NCBI GenBank assembly: GCA_964489265.1
Contig: CAZAXX010000025.1
Location: forward strand, 1 to 29,409
Source: CAYRUP01 sp964489265
GTDB taxonomy: Bacteria > Pseudomonadota > Gammaproteobacteria > DSM-16500
Direction of reading: 5' to 3'
Length of the DNA stretch: 29,409 bases
The first letter of the stretch is position 1; the number at the start of each line of letters is the position of its first letter. Below are positions 1 to 7,344 of this stretch, one piece after another. The notes under the pieces were generated by a model that saw nothing but the letters and a program-made list of their open reading frames with translations, made no database searches and was not told where the DNA came from. The translations under genes and the position numbers were made by a program.

Positions 1-962
1 CGTATTTTCAAGGTCGCTTTTCAAATAACAAAGTTTGGACTGATTTTTTAGGCGAATATTTTCGCGAACACTTTAATATTAGTTATGATAATTACGCAGT
101 GGGCGGCGCAACTGTAATTTTACGCGCGCCATGGAAAGGTGCTTTACCGCTTGCTCTGTCAGAAGAAATTGATGATTACCTCTTACCGACGAATAGTACA
201 GCTAAGGATAGACCCGATGCATTGTTTATTATCATGATGGGTGCAAATGATTATGATAGTGAACTTGCTCAAGATGTAAATGCACTAACGGATGATGTCA
301 TTAACAAACTGAACGTCAACATCAAAAAACTTATTAAAAAAGGCGGACAACATTTCTTACTGTTCGACGTACCCGATTTATCAAAAACTCCGCGCACCAT
401 TTCAGATCCAACGCATGCACAACGTTTTGCAACGATCACTCGATTACATCATGAAAAATTAATTAATTTAGTGAACACATTAAAATCTCAATATCCAAAT
501 TTCTCATTTAACTTTATCAGCATGTACGATTTTTTAAATGATCTTTTAGATAATACAGATAAATTTAATCAGCAATATAATACTCACATAACAGATAAAA
601 CAACTTCTTGCTGGACGGGTGGTTACACATTAACTCAACAACAATCCAGCAATAACGATGTTGATGAATTAGCTAAGGCATTACAAGCTGCGTCTAACAA
701 AGAAAACTCTGGATTTGCAGCAGCGCAAACGGATATGCATGCATTAGCGCAATATATGTTAAGTGTACCTTCATTAGCGGAAGCTTACAAAGTCGGCAAA
801 TCAAAAGCACACGGTGCAACACCTTGCGCCAATCCGGATGAACATATTTTCTGGGATCAAATTCATCCAACCAGCGTGGTTCATAAAATGTTTGCGGCTT
901 ATGTTGCAGCGGAAATTGCAAAACAAGCAGATAAAAAGCTGGTTTTTGCTAATCGCAGTTAA
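1..962 (+). CDS. SGNH/GDSL-family lipase or acyltransferase, 5' end outside the window
   Basis: The reading frame is already open at base 3, so the gene starts before the window; the in-frame GTG at 99 lies inside the conserved block NYAVGGATV and is not the start. SGNH block II (the Gly of AVGGAT), block III (GANDYD, about 240-257) and block V (WDQIHPT, Asp codon 855-857, His codon 864-866) are visible. The nucleophile GDSL block must be upstream. The family hydrolyses or transfers acyl chains of phospholipids and is usually secreted; Legionella PlaA/PlaC and Aeromonas GCAT are relatives by motif. Two cysteines (609-611 and 825-827) bracket a poorly conserved stretch of about 70 residues, like the disulfide loop of PlaC/GCAT. 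A strong intrinsic terminator follows the stop. The subclass (lysophospholipase or GCAT) cannot be told without the N-terminus. Confidence 0.85.
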   Translation, partial: YFQGRFSNNKVWTDFLGEYFREHFNISYDNYAVGGATVILRAPWKGALPLALSEEIDDYLLPTNSTAKDRPDALFIIMMGANDYDSELAQDVNALTDDVINKLNVNIKKLIKKGGQHFLLFDVPDLSKTPRTISDPTHAQRFATITRLHHEKLINLVNTLKSQYPNFSFNFISMYDFLNDLLDNTDKFNQQYNTHITDKTTSCWTGGYTLTQQQSSNNDVDELAKALQAASNKENSGFAAAQTDMHALAQYMLSVPSLAEAYKVGKSKAHGATPCANPDEHIFWDQIHPTSVVHKMFAAYVAAEIAKQADKKLVFANRS

Positions 963-972
963 TCGTCACTCT

Positions 973-1002
973 GTCCCGCGTCATCAACGCGGGACATTTT
1001 TT
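973..1002 (+). terminator. Intrinsic terminator after the SGNH gene
   Basis: The arms GTCCCGCGT (973-981) and ACGCGGGAC (987-995) form a perfect 9-bp GC-rich stem with a CATCA loop, followed by A and six T. It lies 10 bases after the stop of the SGNH gene and just before the ribosome binding site of the next gene, so the YciI-like gene may rely on read-through or a promoter inside this short gap. Confidence 0.85.
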
Positions 1003-1016
1003 CAAAAAGGAATACT

Positions 1017-1307
1017 ATGTTAATTGCAATTTCAACTTATACAAAACCATTACCCGAAGTCGATCAACATCGCACTGCACATCTTGACTATATAAAAGCA
1101 AAATTAGTTGCAACGCATAAATTATTATTGGCGGGTAGAAAAAACCCGGCTGACGGTGCTGTGATTCTTGCAAAAGATCTCACTGCCGATGAATTTAAAA
1201 AAATATTGGCTGATGATCCGTATTGTAAAGCAGGCGTTGCTGAATATCAGATTTTTGAATTTCATCCGGCGTTGTTTGCTGAGACATTGCGGGATTTGGT
1301 GACTTGA
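1017..1307 (+). CDS. YciI-family small protein
   Basis: A 96-residue protein of the YciI (YCII-related) alpha/beta fold family, normally about 95-100 residues. It shows the typical order: a beta-strand start (MLIAISTYTKPL), the HRTAHLDYIKAK helix with a conserved-type His, LLLAGRKNPADGAV, then DDPYCKAGVAEYQIFEFHP near the end. Members are dimeric; some are fused to or act in dehalogenase-like or dioxygenase-like chemistry, but the reaction of most is unknown. The start ATG has an AAGGA-type Shine-Dalgarno sequence 5-6 bases upstream. It sits between an SGNH hydrolase and a threonine aldolase with no clear functional link. Family assignment is confident; the specific role is not known. Confidence 0.85.
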   Translation: MLIAISTYTKPLPEVDQHRTAHLDYIKAKLVATHKLLLAGRKNPADGAVILAKDLTADEFKKILADDPYCKAGVAEYQIFEFHPALFAETLRDLVT

Positions 1308-1337
1308 TTGAACGTCATTGCACTTCTTTCACCCTAC

Positions 1338-1359
1338 GTCCCGCGGCTTGTCCGCGGGA
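1338..1359. repeat. GC-rich palindrome in front of ltaE
   Basis: TCCCGCGG (1339-1346) and CCGCGGGA (1352-1359) form a perfect 8-bp stem with a CTTGT loop. There is no T-run after it, so it is not a clear terminator. Its core resembles the stem at 973-995, and it looks like a dispersed small palindromic element. An ORF opening at 1318 reads through it, which argues that the real ltaE start is further downstream. Confidence 0.6.
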
Positions 1360-1389
1360 TCCAAAGAAATAAAATGGAACACTCTTGCC

Positions 1390-2430
1390 ATGTTTAAAGG
1401 TATCGATTTATTCAGCGACACGGTAACTCGACCGAGTGTCGCTATGAAAAAAGCCATGTTTGAAGCTGACGTCGGTGATGAACAAAAAGGCGAAGATCCG
1501 ACAACGCGTCGTTTGGAAGAAATGATGGCGGAGTTACTCGGTCATACTGCGGCGCTTTTTTTTCCTTCTGCAACAATGGCGAATGAAATCGCAATTCGTT
1601 TGTTGTGTGAACCAGGCGATGAATTAATTGCTGCTGAGCATTGTCATTTATTTATGGCAGAAACAGGAGGTCCGGCGATTCATGCGGGCGTCATGTGTCG
1701 GCCTATCACAACGGACACTGGGATTTTTTCTGGTGATGCTGTGCGTTCAAAATATCGTTGGGCCAGAGGTCCACATTATCCACGGACTAAATTGCTCAGC
1801 GTAGAAAATACGACAAATATGGATGGTGGAATTGCCTGGAGTATGGATCAGCTTGATTCAGTACTACTTGCAGCAAAAGAATTACAGTTGAAAACCCACT
1901 TAGATGGCTCACGACTTTTTAATGCTGTCATTAAATCAAAACACCCCGCAAAAAATCTGGCTTCGCGTTTTGATACAACGACAATTTGTTTATCTAAAGG
2001 ATTAGGTTGTCCATTAGGCGCTGTTTTAACATTCTCGCAAGAACACTATGAGAAAGTACGTCGTTTAAAACAATTGATGGGTGGTGCGCTGCGACAAAGT
2101 GGCATCCTTGCTGCTGCAGGTATTTATGCGTTACAAAATAATGTCGAACGACTCGCTGAAGACCATGCCAATGCCGAGCATTTTGCCTTGCGCTTAAATA
2201 CGGAAATTTCTGAAGTTGAAGTAGAAAACAATCCACCTTCAACCAATATGGTATTTTTCTACTGGAAGGGAAAAAATCTGACTGCTGCAGAATTTAATCA
2301 AGCGTGCATTCAGCAGGGTTTACGTTTTTCGCATGTCGGGGAAAATCGATTCAGAGCGGTGACTCATTTAGATATTAGCCGTGCGGATATTGATAAAGCG
2401 ATTGAGATCATAAAAAAATTATCTGTTTAA
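1390..2430 (+). CDS. ltaE: Low-specificity L-threonine aldolase (PLP-dependent)
   Basis: The product (346 residues from this start) is a fold-type I PLP enzyme that cleaves L-threonine or L-allo-threonine to glycine and acetaldehyde in the cytosol. The N-terminus IDLFSDTVTRPSVAMKKAM and GDEQKGEDPT are the family hallmark. The PLP-binding lysine is in LSKGLGCPLGA (Lys203, codon 1996-1998), and HLDGSRLFNA carries the cofactor-binding Asp and Arg. The frame is open back to an ATG at 1318, but that stretch covers a palindromic repeat and has no family similarity; ATG 1390 puts the conserved IDLFSDT at residue 4, as in characterised members. The Shine-Dalgarno sequence is weak (GGAAC). Length matches the family (about 330-350). 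Confidence 0.93.
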   Translation: MFKGIDLFSDTVTRPSVAMKKAMFEADVGDEQKGEDPTTRRLEEMMAELLGHTAALFFPSATMANEIAIRLLCEPGDELIAAEHCHLFMAETGGPAIHAGVMCRPITTDTGIFSGDAVRSKYRWARGPHYPRTKLLSVENTTNMDGGIAWSMDQLDSVLLAAKELQLKTHLDGSRLFNAVIKSKHPAKNLASRFDTTTICLSKGLGCPLGAVLTFSQEHYEKVRRLKQLMGGALRQSGILAAAGIYALQNNVERLAEDHANAEHFALRLNTEISEVEVENNPPSTNMVFFYWKGKNLTAAEFNQACIQQGLRFSHVGENRFRAVTHLDISRADIDKAIEIIKKLSV

Positions 2431-2902
2431 ACACCGCAAGCGCCACGAGCGTAGCTGTCATTGTAATGTTTATTGTTGTATGCCAACTACATCTCGTGCG
2501 ACCCGCGACTTTCACTTCCACTCCGTATTCGTTTCATATCACTTAAGGTAATTATAACATTGCTGTTTTAAGCGGATTGAGATGTATTGGGACAGGGAAT
2601 TTGATGATGGTCAAATATGTTGCAGATATTTTAATTATTTTGAGAGTTTGTCATCCTGCACTATCCTCGTCATCCTGAACGAAGTGAAGGATGACACAAT
2701 TGTTTGGGGTTGCGTGGGGTGGGGGGGGGTGGGGGGGGTTGTTGGGGTTTGGGAAAGTGGAGCGTTTTTGTAAAAGTTGGGGAGGGGGCNNNNNNNNNNA
2801 AATCCTCGTCTTCCTTAAGTATGTTATGTATTTCCATTTTATTTGTATATCATTCAGTTGTTTCTGGATGACGAGGATAGTTCAGGATGACAAAAGTCTA
2901 GC
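2431..2902. other. Convergent intergenic region with inverted repeat, G-runs and assembly gap
   Basis: The region has 472 bases between the ends of ltaE (+) and the L,D-transpeptidase (-). No gene is supported. 2431-2640 shows nothing recognisable apart from AT-rich sequence. 2705-2788 is extremely G-rich on the + strand, with several runs of G, and is followed by ten N (2790-2799), so the stretch from about 2700 to 2799 is probably unreliable. ORFs drawn across it are artefacts. The gap lies inside a large inverted repeat, listed separately. Confidence 0.8.
2650..2891. repeat. Inverted repeat (26-bp arms, 25/26) around the assembly gap
   Basis: Left arm 2650-2675 reads GTCATCCTGCACTATCCTCG followed by TCATCC. 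Right arm 2866-2891 is its reverse complement with one mismatch, and pairing continues three bases outward (TTT/AAA). A smaller hairpin is nested at the left side: GTCATCCT at 2669-2676 and AGGATGAC at 2688-2695. The GTCATCCTGA core is shared with repeats at 7224-7344 and 25997-26069, so this is one family of dispersed palindromes. Its position between two convergent stop codons suits a bidirectional transcription end, but no T-runs are seen. Confidence 0.75.
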
Positions 2903-3610
2903 TTATGTCAAAAACGAAGATTTCTTTATCCACGCATCAGAAGGATAATATGCCACAACCAGCGTTTTACCTTTAATTGTGTCAATTAATGGTTTGATCG
3001 TGTCTTCCCCTACTGCCATACAACCCCAGCTACGACCAAGCATACCGCGTGATTTTGCTACGCTGCCACTGGCATACCATGCACTATGGAAAACAACATT
3101 GCGTTTGTATGCGTTATCATTAATACCAGGTTCCAGACCTTCTACACGTAACGATTCGCCATGTTTGCCGCTATAAATATCGGAAGTAACAAACACGCCT
3201 AAACTGGATTTCAAACTTTGTCTGTCATTTGAGAATGAGGTTGCCATCGCACCACCACTTCTCGAACCGTGCGCAACCCACGTGTTAAATAATACCTTTT
3301 GCTTTTTCATATCAACGACGACCATTCGACGATCACCTGATGATTTTGAATAATCGATAATCGTTAACATTTGTTTATCATCTAAACCTTTTGCGCGGGC
3401 ATTTTTGTAAGCTAATAAACCGAGTTTGATTGCTTCGGGACTTAAACTATCCGCTTGAGAAGTAATCATACGAGTCTGACTCGTTAACCAGTCACCAGAA
3501 CCAACCATCGCACCGCTATTTGATGATACACTCTCAAAATATGAGAAAGGTCCCCAACCAACAATGCTTATGAACGCAAAAACAAACAAAACATTTTTAA
3601 TATTTTTCAT
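2903..3610 (-). CDS. Secreted L,D-transpeptidase-like murein enzyme (YkuD_2 family)
   Basis: A 235-residue protein with an N-terminal hydrophobic signal segment (about 5-20: NVLFVFAFISIVGWG). The catalytic domain has HGSRSGG (His114), NVVFHSAWYAS (His175) and GRSWGCMAV (Cys197 in the S-x-G-C motif). This arrangement is that of the murein L,D-transpeptidase catalytic-domain family (DUF/YkuD_2, typically 200-250 residues), whose members make or remodel 3-3 cross-links or act as carboxypeptidases in the periplasm. Its gene is alone, facing ltaE and divergent from the unknown 539-aa protein. Family assignment is strong; whether it makes 3-3 links or attaches proteins to peptidoglycan is not visible. 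No good Shine-Dalgarno sequence precedes the ATG. Confidence 0.88.
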   Translation of the reverse strand: MKNIKNVLFVFAFISIVGWGPFSYFESVSSNSGAMVGSGDWLTSQTRMITSQADSLSPEAIKLGLLAYKNARAKGLDDKQMLTIIDYSKSSGDRRMVVVDMKKQKVLFNTWVAHGSRSGGAMATSFSNDRQSLKSSLGVFVTSDIYSGKHGESLRVEGLEPGINDNAYKRNVVFHSAWYASGSVAKSRGMLGRSWGCMAVGEDTIKPLIDTIKGKTLVVAYYPSDAWIKKSSFLT

Positions 3611-3885
3611 ATTCGCTAATTCTTCAGTTATGTTAAAAGGATGTCACTTTGAAAGTAACGCAAATGAAACTTTGATATACAAGAGCGTAGCTTTAATCAG
3701 CGTTATCAAACGTTTAATAACACATTCACTACACTAGACCACATATTACACAGATTGCCTGTTAATGTCAAAGTTTTGATGATATTTCATCCAACTTATT
3801 GACTAATTTGCAGTTTTATTGTGCATTTTTATTAGATTTATTATAAAGTTTCAGGCTTGCTCAACCTAAATGGACGTTGCATACA
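3611..3885. other. Divergent intergenic region
   Basis: These 275 AT-rich bases separate the divergent L,D-transpeptidase and the 539-aa gene and must hold both promoters. Toward the + gene there is a TATTAT box at 3839-3844 without a good -35 at the right distance, and a TTGACT at 3799-3804 without a good -10. Neither pairing is convincing. No RNA gene or clear hairpin is seen. Confidence 0.5.
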
Positions 3886-5505
3886 ATGACCACATTAAGA
3901 CACCAGTTATTGCCAATAAAAGCTCGTGAAAAAATAATTGCTGGAGCGCAAGGAATTCATGAGGGTGGCATAGATCAATGCACAAAAGACTCAGTCAATC
4001 GCTTAGCGAAACGCTATAAATATTCCCTAGACGAAGATCAGATGATCCGTGAAGTGAAGGCATTCAAAAAACGGATTGACGATTTTGCAAGTGGCCCATT
4101 CGCATTATCCCAATTTAGACGTCAGGCAGCCAAAAGATTTATCGACCGAATAGATACTGTCGCGCCTGCTTTCGAAGGTAGACGGTATTATCTTAGCTAT
4201 TATGAACTTGCAGGGACTTCTCTCACAGCTAGACATATTATTGCTTTAGTATGGAACGCAATACATGACCCAGCAATCATAAAAGATCCGCAAAAAACTT
4301 TAGAAGCTGAGCGCAATTTCATTAATCACTGCTACGAATCACAACGGGCAGGAAATATTTCAGATAATAAAACGCGTGAAGCTAAGTATGATAATCATGG
4401 AACTGGATTCATTTTTGGCTTAACTACTGACAGTCCTTCTTGCATGGCTGGCACATTAGACAGAATTGTCATGACAGGCTCTGACATTCATCCTGATATT
4501 CAAATCCAATTTAAAAATAGAACATCGTTAGAAATGAAGCTGTCTTGTTTTATTTGTGAGTGCCTGGATGAAATGCTTAATTCTCTTGAGCCAATTCAAA
4601 AAAACTACTTTATCCATCAATTAAAATCACTAGACGAATATGACAGACTCAATAAAGCATGCGAGTTATTTCCGCAACTAAAAGAAAATGTCAAACTCAA
4701 AGTCCAGTCCGAATTTGGATACTTTGTTGCAGACCAAGGTTATCAAGCTCAGAATATATTAGTATATGGCGTAATTAACGAATATTTTGAAAACCGATAT
4801 ATGGCCCCCATCGAAGATACCTTTTTTTTAAAATATGAATTTAATGATGCGGAAAAAGAATTACAAGAATTTCTCTATCAAAAAACAGATCCGAATGCAC
4901 CTCTGATTATTTCAGCTAAAGATTTTTATCATGAAATTAAAACAGCAGGCAATAGAGCATCTACCGCTGACTTACCACCACTGATTGAAGCACTAAAACG
5001 GACTAAAAGAACGATTGAGTTCCCACAGGATTCAGAAAATTTTCGTTTATTTGGTAAATTAATCCATGAAAAATTACTCGTTCGATATAAACCTAGCATA
5101 AGAACAATCGTCATTCCGCAAAAACAAACTTGTAAAAGAAAAATAGCTGGTTATGCACTTGCATTTTTAGGTGTTGCACTCATTACGGCATCCCTCTATC
5201 TTTCTGCAGTTACATTTATGGGTGCCATGCCAATTACAGTTGCTGGTGTTAAATTAGGATTATCTGCGATAGCAACTGGATATGCCATTGCAACTGTATC
5301 AGGATCTTTGGTTGGAGGTATAGCTGCTGGGATCGCTGCAGACAATTTATTAAAAACACCACAGCCAAAAATTATAAAAGAGCCACTTGTCATTCATCCT
5401 TTAGCAACTGCTTCTGCCAATTTCTGGCAGGAAATAAATAAAAATCGCGCATCAATTCAGGCGACTACGACAAATACTCGTCATACTAGAAAAAATAGTT
5501 TGTAA
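3886..5505 (+). CDS. Unknown 539-aa protein with two C-terminal membrane segments; effector-like
   Basis: I do not recognise a named family. The frame opens at a TTG at 3877, but ATG 3886 (MTTLRHQLL), preceded by GGAC, is the better start. About 420 soluble, mixed-charge residues are followed by two hydrophobic Gly/Ala-rich stretches (about 421-443 and 452-485, with SGSLVGGIAAGIAAD), then a basic tail rich in Thr and Arg ending in KNSL. A soluble head with a C-terminal membrane pair is common in Legionellales secreted effectors that act on host membranes. The segment ESQRAGNI (about residue 151) followed by DSPSCMAGTLDRI (Cys186) looks like a motif I associate with large Legionellales hypothetical proteins; this is from memory and uncertain. 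Its stop codon lies inside the promoter of the next gene, so it is probably monocistronic. The effector role is an inference. Confidence 0.75.
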   Translation: MTTLRHQLLPIKAREKIIAGAQGIHEGGIDQCTKDSVNRLAKRYKYSLDEDQMIREVKAFKKRIDDFASGPFALSQFRRQAAKRFIDRIDTVAPAFEGRRYYLSYYELAGTSLTARHIIALVWNAIHDPAIIKDPQKTLEAERNFINHCYESQRAGNISDNKTREAKYDNHGTGFIFGLTTDSPSCMAGTLDRIVMTGSDIHPDIQIQFKNRTSLEMKLSCFICECLDEMLNSLEPIQKNYFIHQLKSLDEYDRLNKACELFPQLKENVKLKVQSEFGYFVADQGYQAQNILVYGVINEYFENRYMAPIEDTFFLKYEFNDAEKELQEFLYQKTDPNAPLIISAKDFYHEIKTAGNRASTADLPPLIEALKRTKRTIEFPQDSENFRLFGKLIHEKLLVRYKPSIRTIVIPQKQTCKRKIAGYALAFLGVALITASLYLSAVTFMGAMPITVAGVKLGLSAIATGYAIATVSGSLVGGIAAGIAADNLLKTPQPKIIKEPLVIHPLATASANFWQEINKNRASIQATTTNTRHTRKNSL

Positions 5506-5529
5506 TAAATAAAATAATTTTGCTATTAT
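5500..5529 (+). promoter_or_regulatory. Promoter of the ABC-F gene
   Basis: TTGTAA (5500-5505) and TATTAT (5524-5529) are spaced by 18 bases, and TGC directly before the -10 makes it an extended -10. The -35 box overlaps the TAA stop of the 539-aa gene. Transcription would begin near 5536, giving a leader of about 108 bases before the ABC-F start. Confidence 0.6.
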
Positions 5530-5643
5530 GCGCGTCTGTTCAACAGAGGTATTCTCATCCATGCGCAATTAAAGTTACTTTCGGTTCTTTTTCAATAATA
5601 TACCTTGAAAAAGCGTTTTAACCTCAAACCGAGGAACTTTAAT

Positions 5644-7233
5644 ATGTCAGTTATCTTATTAAATCACGTTACTTACTTAACTCTTTCAGACAACCCAATT
5701 TTTAAAGAATTATCTTTAGCATTAAGCTCAGAGAAAACTGGCCTAATCGGAAAAAATGGCGTTGGCAAATCGACATTGCTGAAATTAATTATCGGTGAAC
5801 TGCAACCACACACCGGATCAATTGAAACAAGCGGTACGCTAGCGTATTGTCCGCAGGAAACACATTTTTTTGCAAACAATACGATTGCTGAGATGCTTGG
5901 CATTAGTGAAAAAATGCAAGCAATCGCACGTGTGTTAGCGGGTAGTTTGGATGAAAATGATTTTTCTATCATTGGTGATGACTGGAATATCGAAGAGAAT
6001 GCTGTGCAACAATTAAATTTATTCGGTTTATCGTATCTTGACATTGCACGTCAAGTTCATTCATTAAGTGGCGGTGAAAAAACTCGACTTTGTTTGGCGC
6101 GAGCGTTTTTATTGAATCCCGATTTTATTATTCTCGATGAACCGACTAATAATCTTGATATAACATCGCGTCAATTTCTTTATGAAGCAATTGCTGCCTG
6201 GAAAAATGGTTTACTGGTCGTGAGTCACGATAGAGAATTGCTGAATTTAATGGAGCAAATTATTGAAATCACATCACTTGGTGTAACTACTTATGGCGGC
6301 AATTATGATCATTTTGTTCAGCAAAAGAAATTAATGCAAGATGCTGCAGAAAGAGAATTATCTGATGCAACTAAATCCATGAGCAAGACAAAATCATCGG
6401 TACAAACTAATTATGAAAAACATGAAAAAAAGAAATCTTACGGCAGGAAATTATTTCTCTCTGGAAGTATTGACAAAATGGCAGCAGGATCCAAAAAAGG
6501 TCGCAGCGAAAAAACCCAGCAGCGTCATTCTAAATTGCATGAAACATTACTGAAAAATTCCGAGGAAAAAATCAAATCCGCAAAAGAGAAAATTGAAATA
6601 TCTCACGAAATTAAAATCGACTTACCTATGACGTCCGTACCAAATGGAAAAATAATTTTAGAAATAGAAAATTTAAATTTTGGTTATGACAATAAAACTA
6701 TTATTCAAGATTTCAACTTAAAAATCAGCGGGCCTGAGCGAGTCGCATTGGCTGGGAAAAATGGCAGTGGAAAAACAACACTGATTAAATTAATTCAACA
6801 TGAATTGACGCCATTGAATGGTACTATTTATCTTGGCACCTCACGCATTAGTTATCTTGATCAAACGGTTAGTTTACTTGATCCAGAATTATCTATTTTT
6901 GAAAATTATTTACGCTTGAATCCAGACACACAACATACAGAAGCACATGCCGCATTAGCACAATTTATTTTTCGAAATACTGCTGCACTCAAGCGTGTGA
7001 AGGAATTAAGCGGCGGTGAAAAATTGCGGGCACAATTAGCCTGTGTTTTGACGTCAAAGCTTCCGCCGCAATTATTAATCTTAGATGAACCTACGAATCA
7101 TTTGGATTTAAATAGCGTATTGAGCATTGAATCTGCGCTTAATCAATATAAAGGAACGCTTATTGTGATTTCACATGATCAAACATTTTTAAAAAACATT
7201 GATGTTACACGGGTTTATTCACTGTCATCCTGA
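5644..7233 (+). CDS. ABC-F family ATPase (ribosome-associated type)
   Basis: A 529-residue protein with two nucleotide-binding domains and no membrane segment, the ABC-F plan; such proteins act on the ribosome E site as translation factors or antibiotic-protection factors. Domain 1: Walker A GKNGVGKS (36-43), signature LSGGE (141-145), Walker B with FIILDEPTNNLD (161-172) and SHDRE. A charged linker (about 230-330) holds the Lys-rich KHEKKKSYGRKLFLSG and KMAAGSKKGRSEKTQ. Domain 2: GKNGSGKTT, LSGGEKLRAQ, LLILDEPTNHLD and SHDQT. Both sites look intact. The frame opens at a TTG at 5605, but ATG 5644 has GAGGA 8 bases upstream and fits the family start. The last codons (LSS-stop) are made by a dispersed repeat. 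Which ABC-F subfamily it is, and whether it gives resistance, cannot be decided. Confidence 0.9.
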   Translation: MSVILLNHVTYLTLSDNPIFKELSLALSSEKTGLIGKNGVGKSTLLKLIIGELQPHTGSIETSGTLAYCPQETHFFANNTIAEMLGISEKMQAIARVLAGSLDENDFSIIGDDWNIEENAVQQLNLFGLSYLDIARQVHSLSGGEKTRLCLARAFLLNPDFIILDEPTNNLDITSRQFLYEAIAAWKNGLLVVSHDRELLNLMEQIIEITSLGVTTYGGNYDHFVQQKKLMQDAAERELSDATKSMSKTKSSVQTNYEKHEKKKSYGRKLFLSGSIDKMAAGSKKGRSEKTQQRHSKLHETLLKNSEEKIKSAKEKIEISHEIKIDLPMTSVPNGKIILEIENLNFGYDNKTIIQDFNLKISGPERVALAGKNGSGKTTLIKLIQHELTPLNGTIYLGTSRISYLDQTVSLLDPELSIFENYLRLNPDTQHTEAHAALAQFIFRNTAALKRVKELSGGEKLRAQLACVLTSKLPPQLLILDEPTNHLDLNSVLSIESALNQYKGTLIVISHDQTFLKNIDVTRVYSLSS

Positions 7234-7344
7234 GCAACTGTCATCCTGAGCAACAACTGTCATCCTGAGCGTAGCGAAGGATCTCCATATATAAGGAGAT
7301 CCTTCACTGCGTTCAGGATGACAAAAGCCGCGTTCAGAATGACA
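7222..7344. repeat. GTCATCCTGA repeat cluster with a 28-bp hairpin
   Basis: Three partial copies of CTGTCATCCTGAGC start at 7222, 7238 and 7257; the third forms the left arm (7259-7286) of a hairpin whose right arm is 7295-7322 (25 of 28 positions pair; the loop is ATATATAA). A further inverted copy follows at about 7331-7344. The cluster supplies the TGA stop of the ABC-F gene (7231-7233) and the TGA stop of mltA (7334-7336, read on the minus strand). It probably also ends transcription from both sides, although no T-run follows either arm. Confidence 0.8.

Noticed and set aside
99..101. GTG at 99 as the start of a 287-aa SGNH protein
   Set aside because: The same frame is open to the window edge and encodes family-like residues (GRFSNNKVWTDFLGEYF), so the gene starts outside the window.
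1318..1389. N-terminal extension of the threonine aldolase
   Set aside because: It is encoded by a palindromic repeat and shows no family similarity; ATG 1390 aligns with known starts.
2582..2948. Two small ORFs across the G-rich stretch and the N gap
   Set aside because: They cover homopolymer G and undefined bases and encode low-complexity Gly/Val/Trp sequence; very likely artefacts.
5528..5572. A 14-codon leader ORF (MRVCSTEVFSSMRN) before the ABC-F gene
   Set aside because: Its ATG lies inside the predicted -10 box, so it would not be in the mRNA. Only the inner ATG at 5561 remains possible.
7222..7262. Three spaced GTCATCCTGAGC copies as a CRISPR-like array
   Set aside because: The units are short, spacing is irregular (about 16-19 bases) with no unique spacers, and no cas genes are nearby; it is a dispersed palindrome family.
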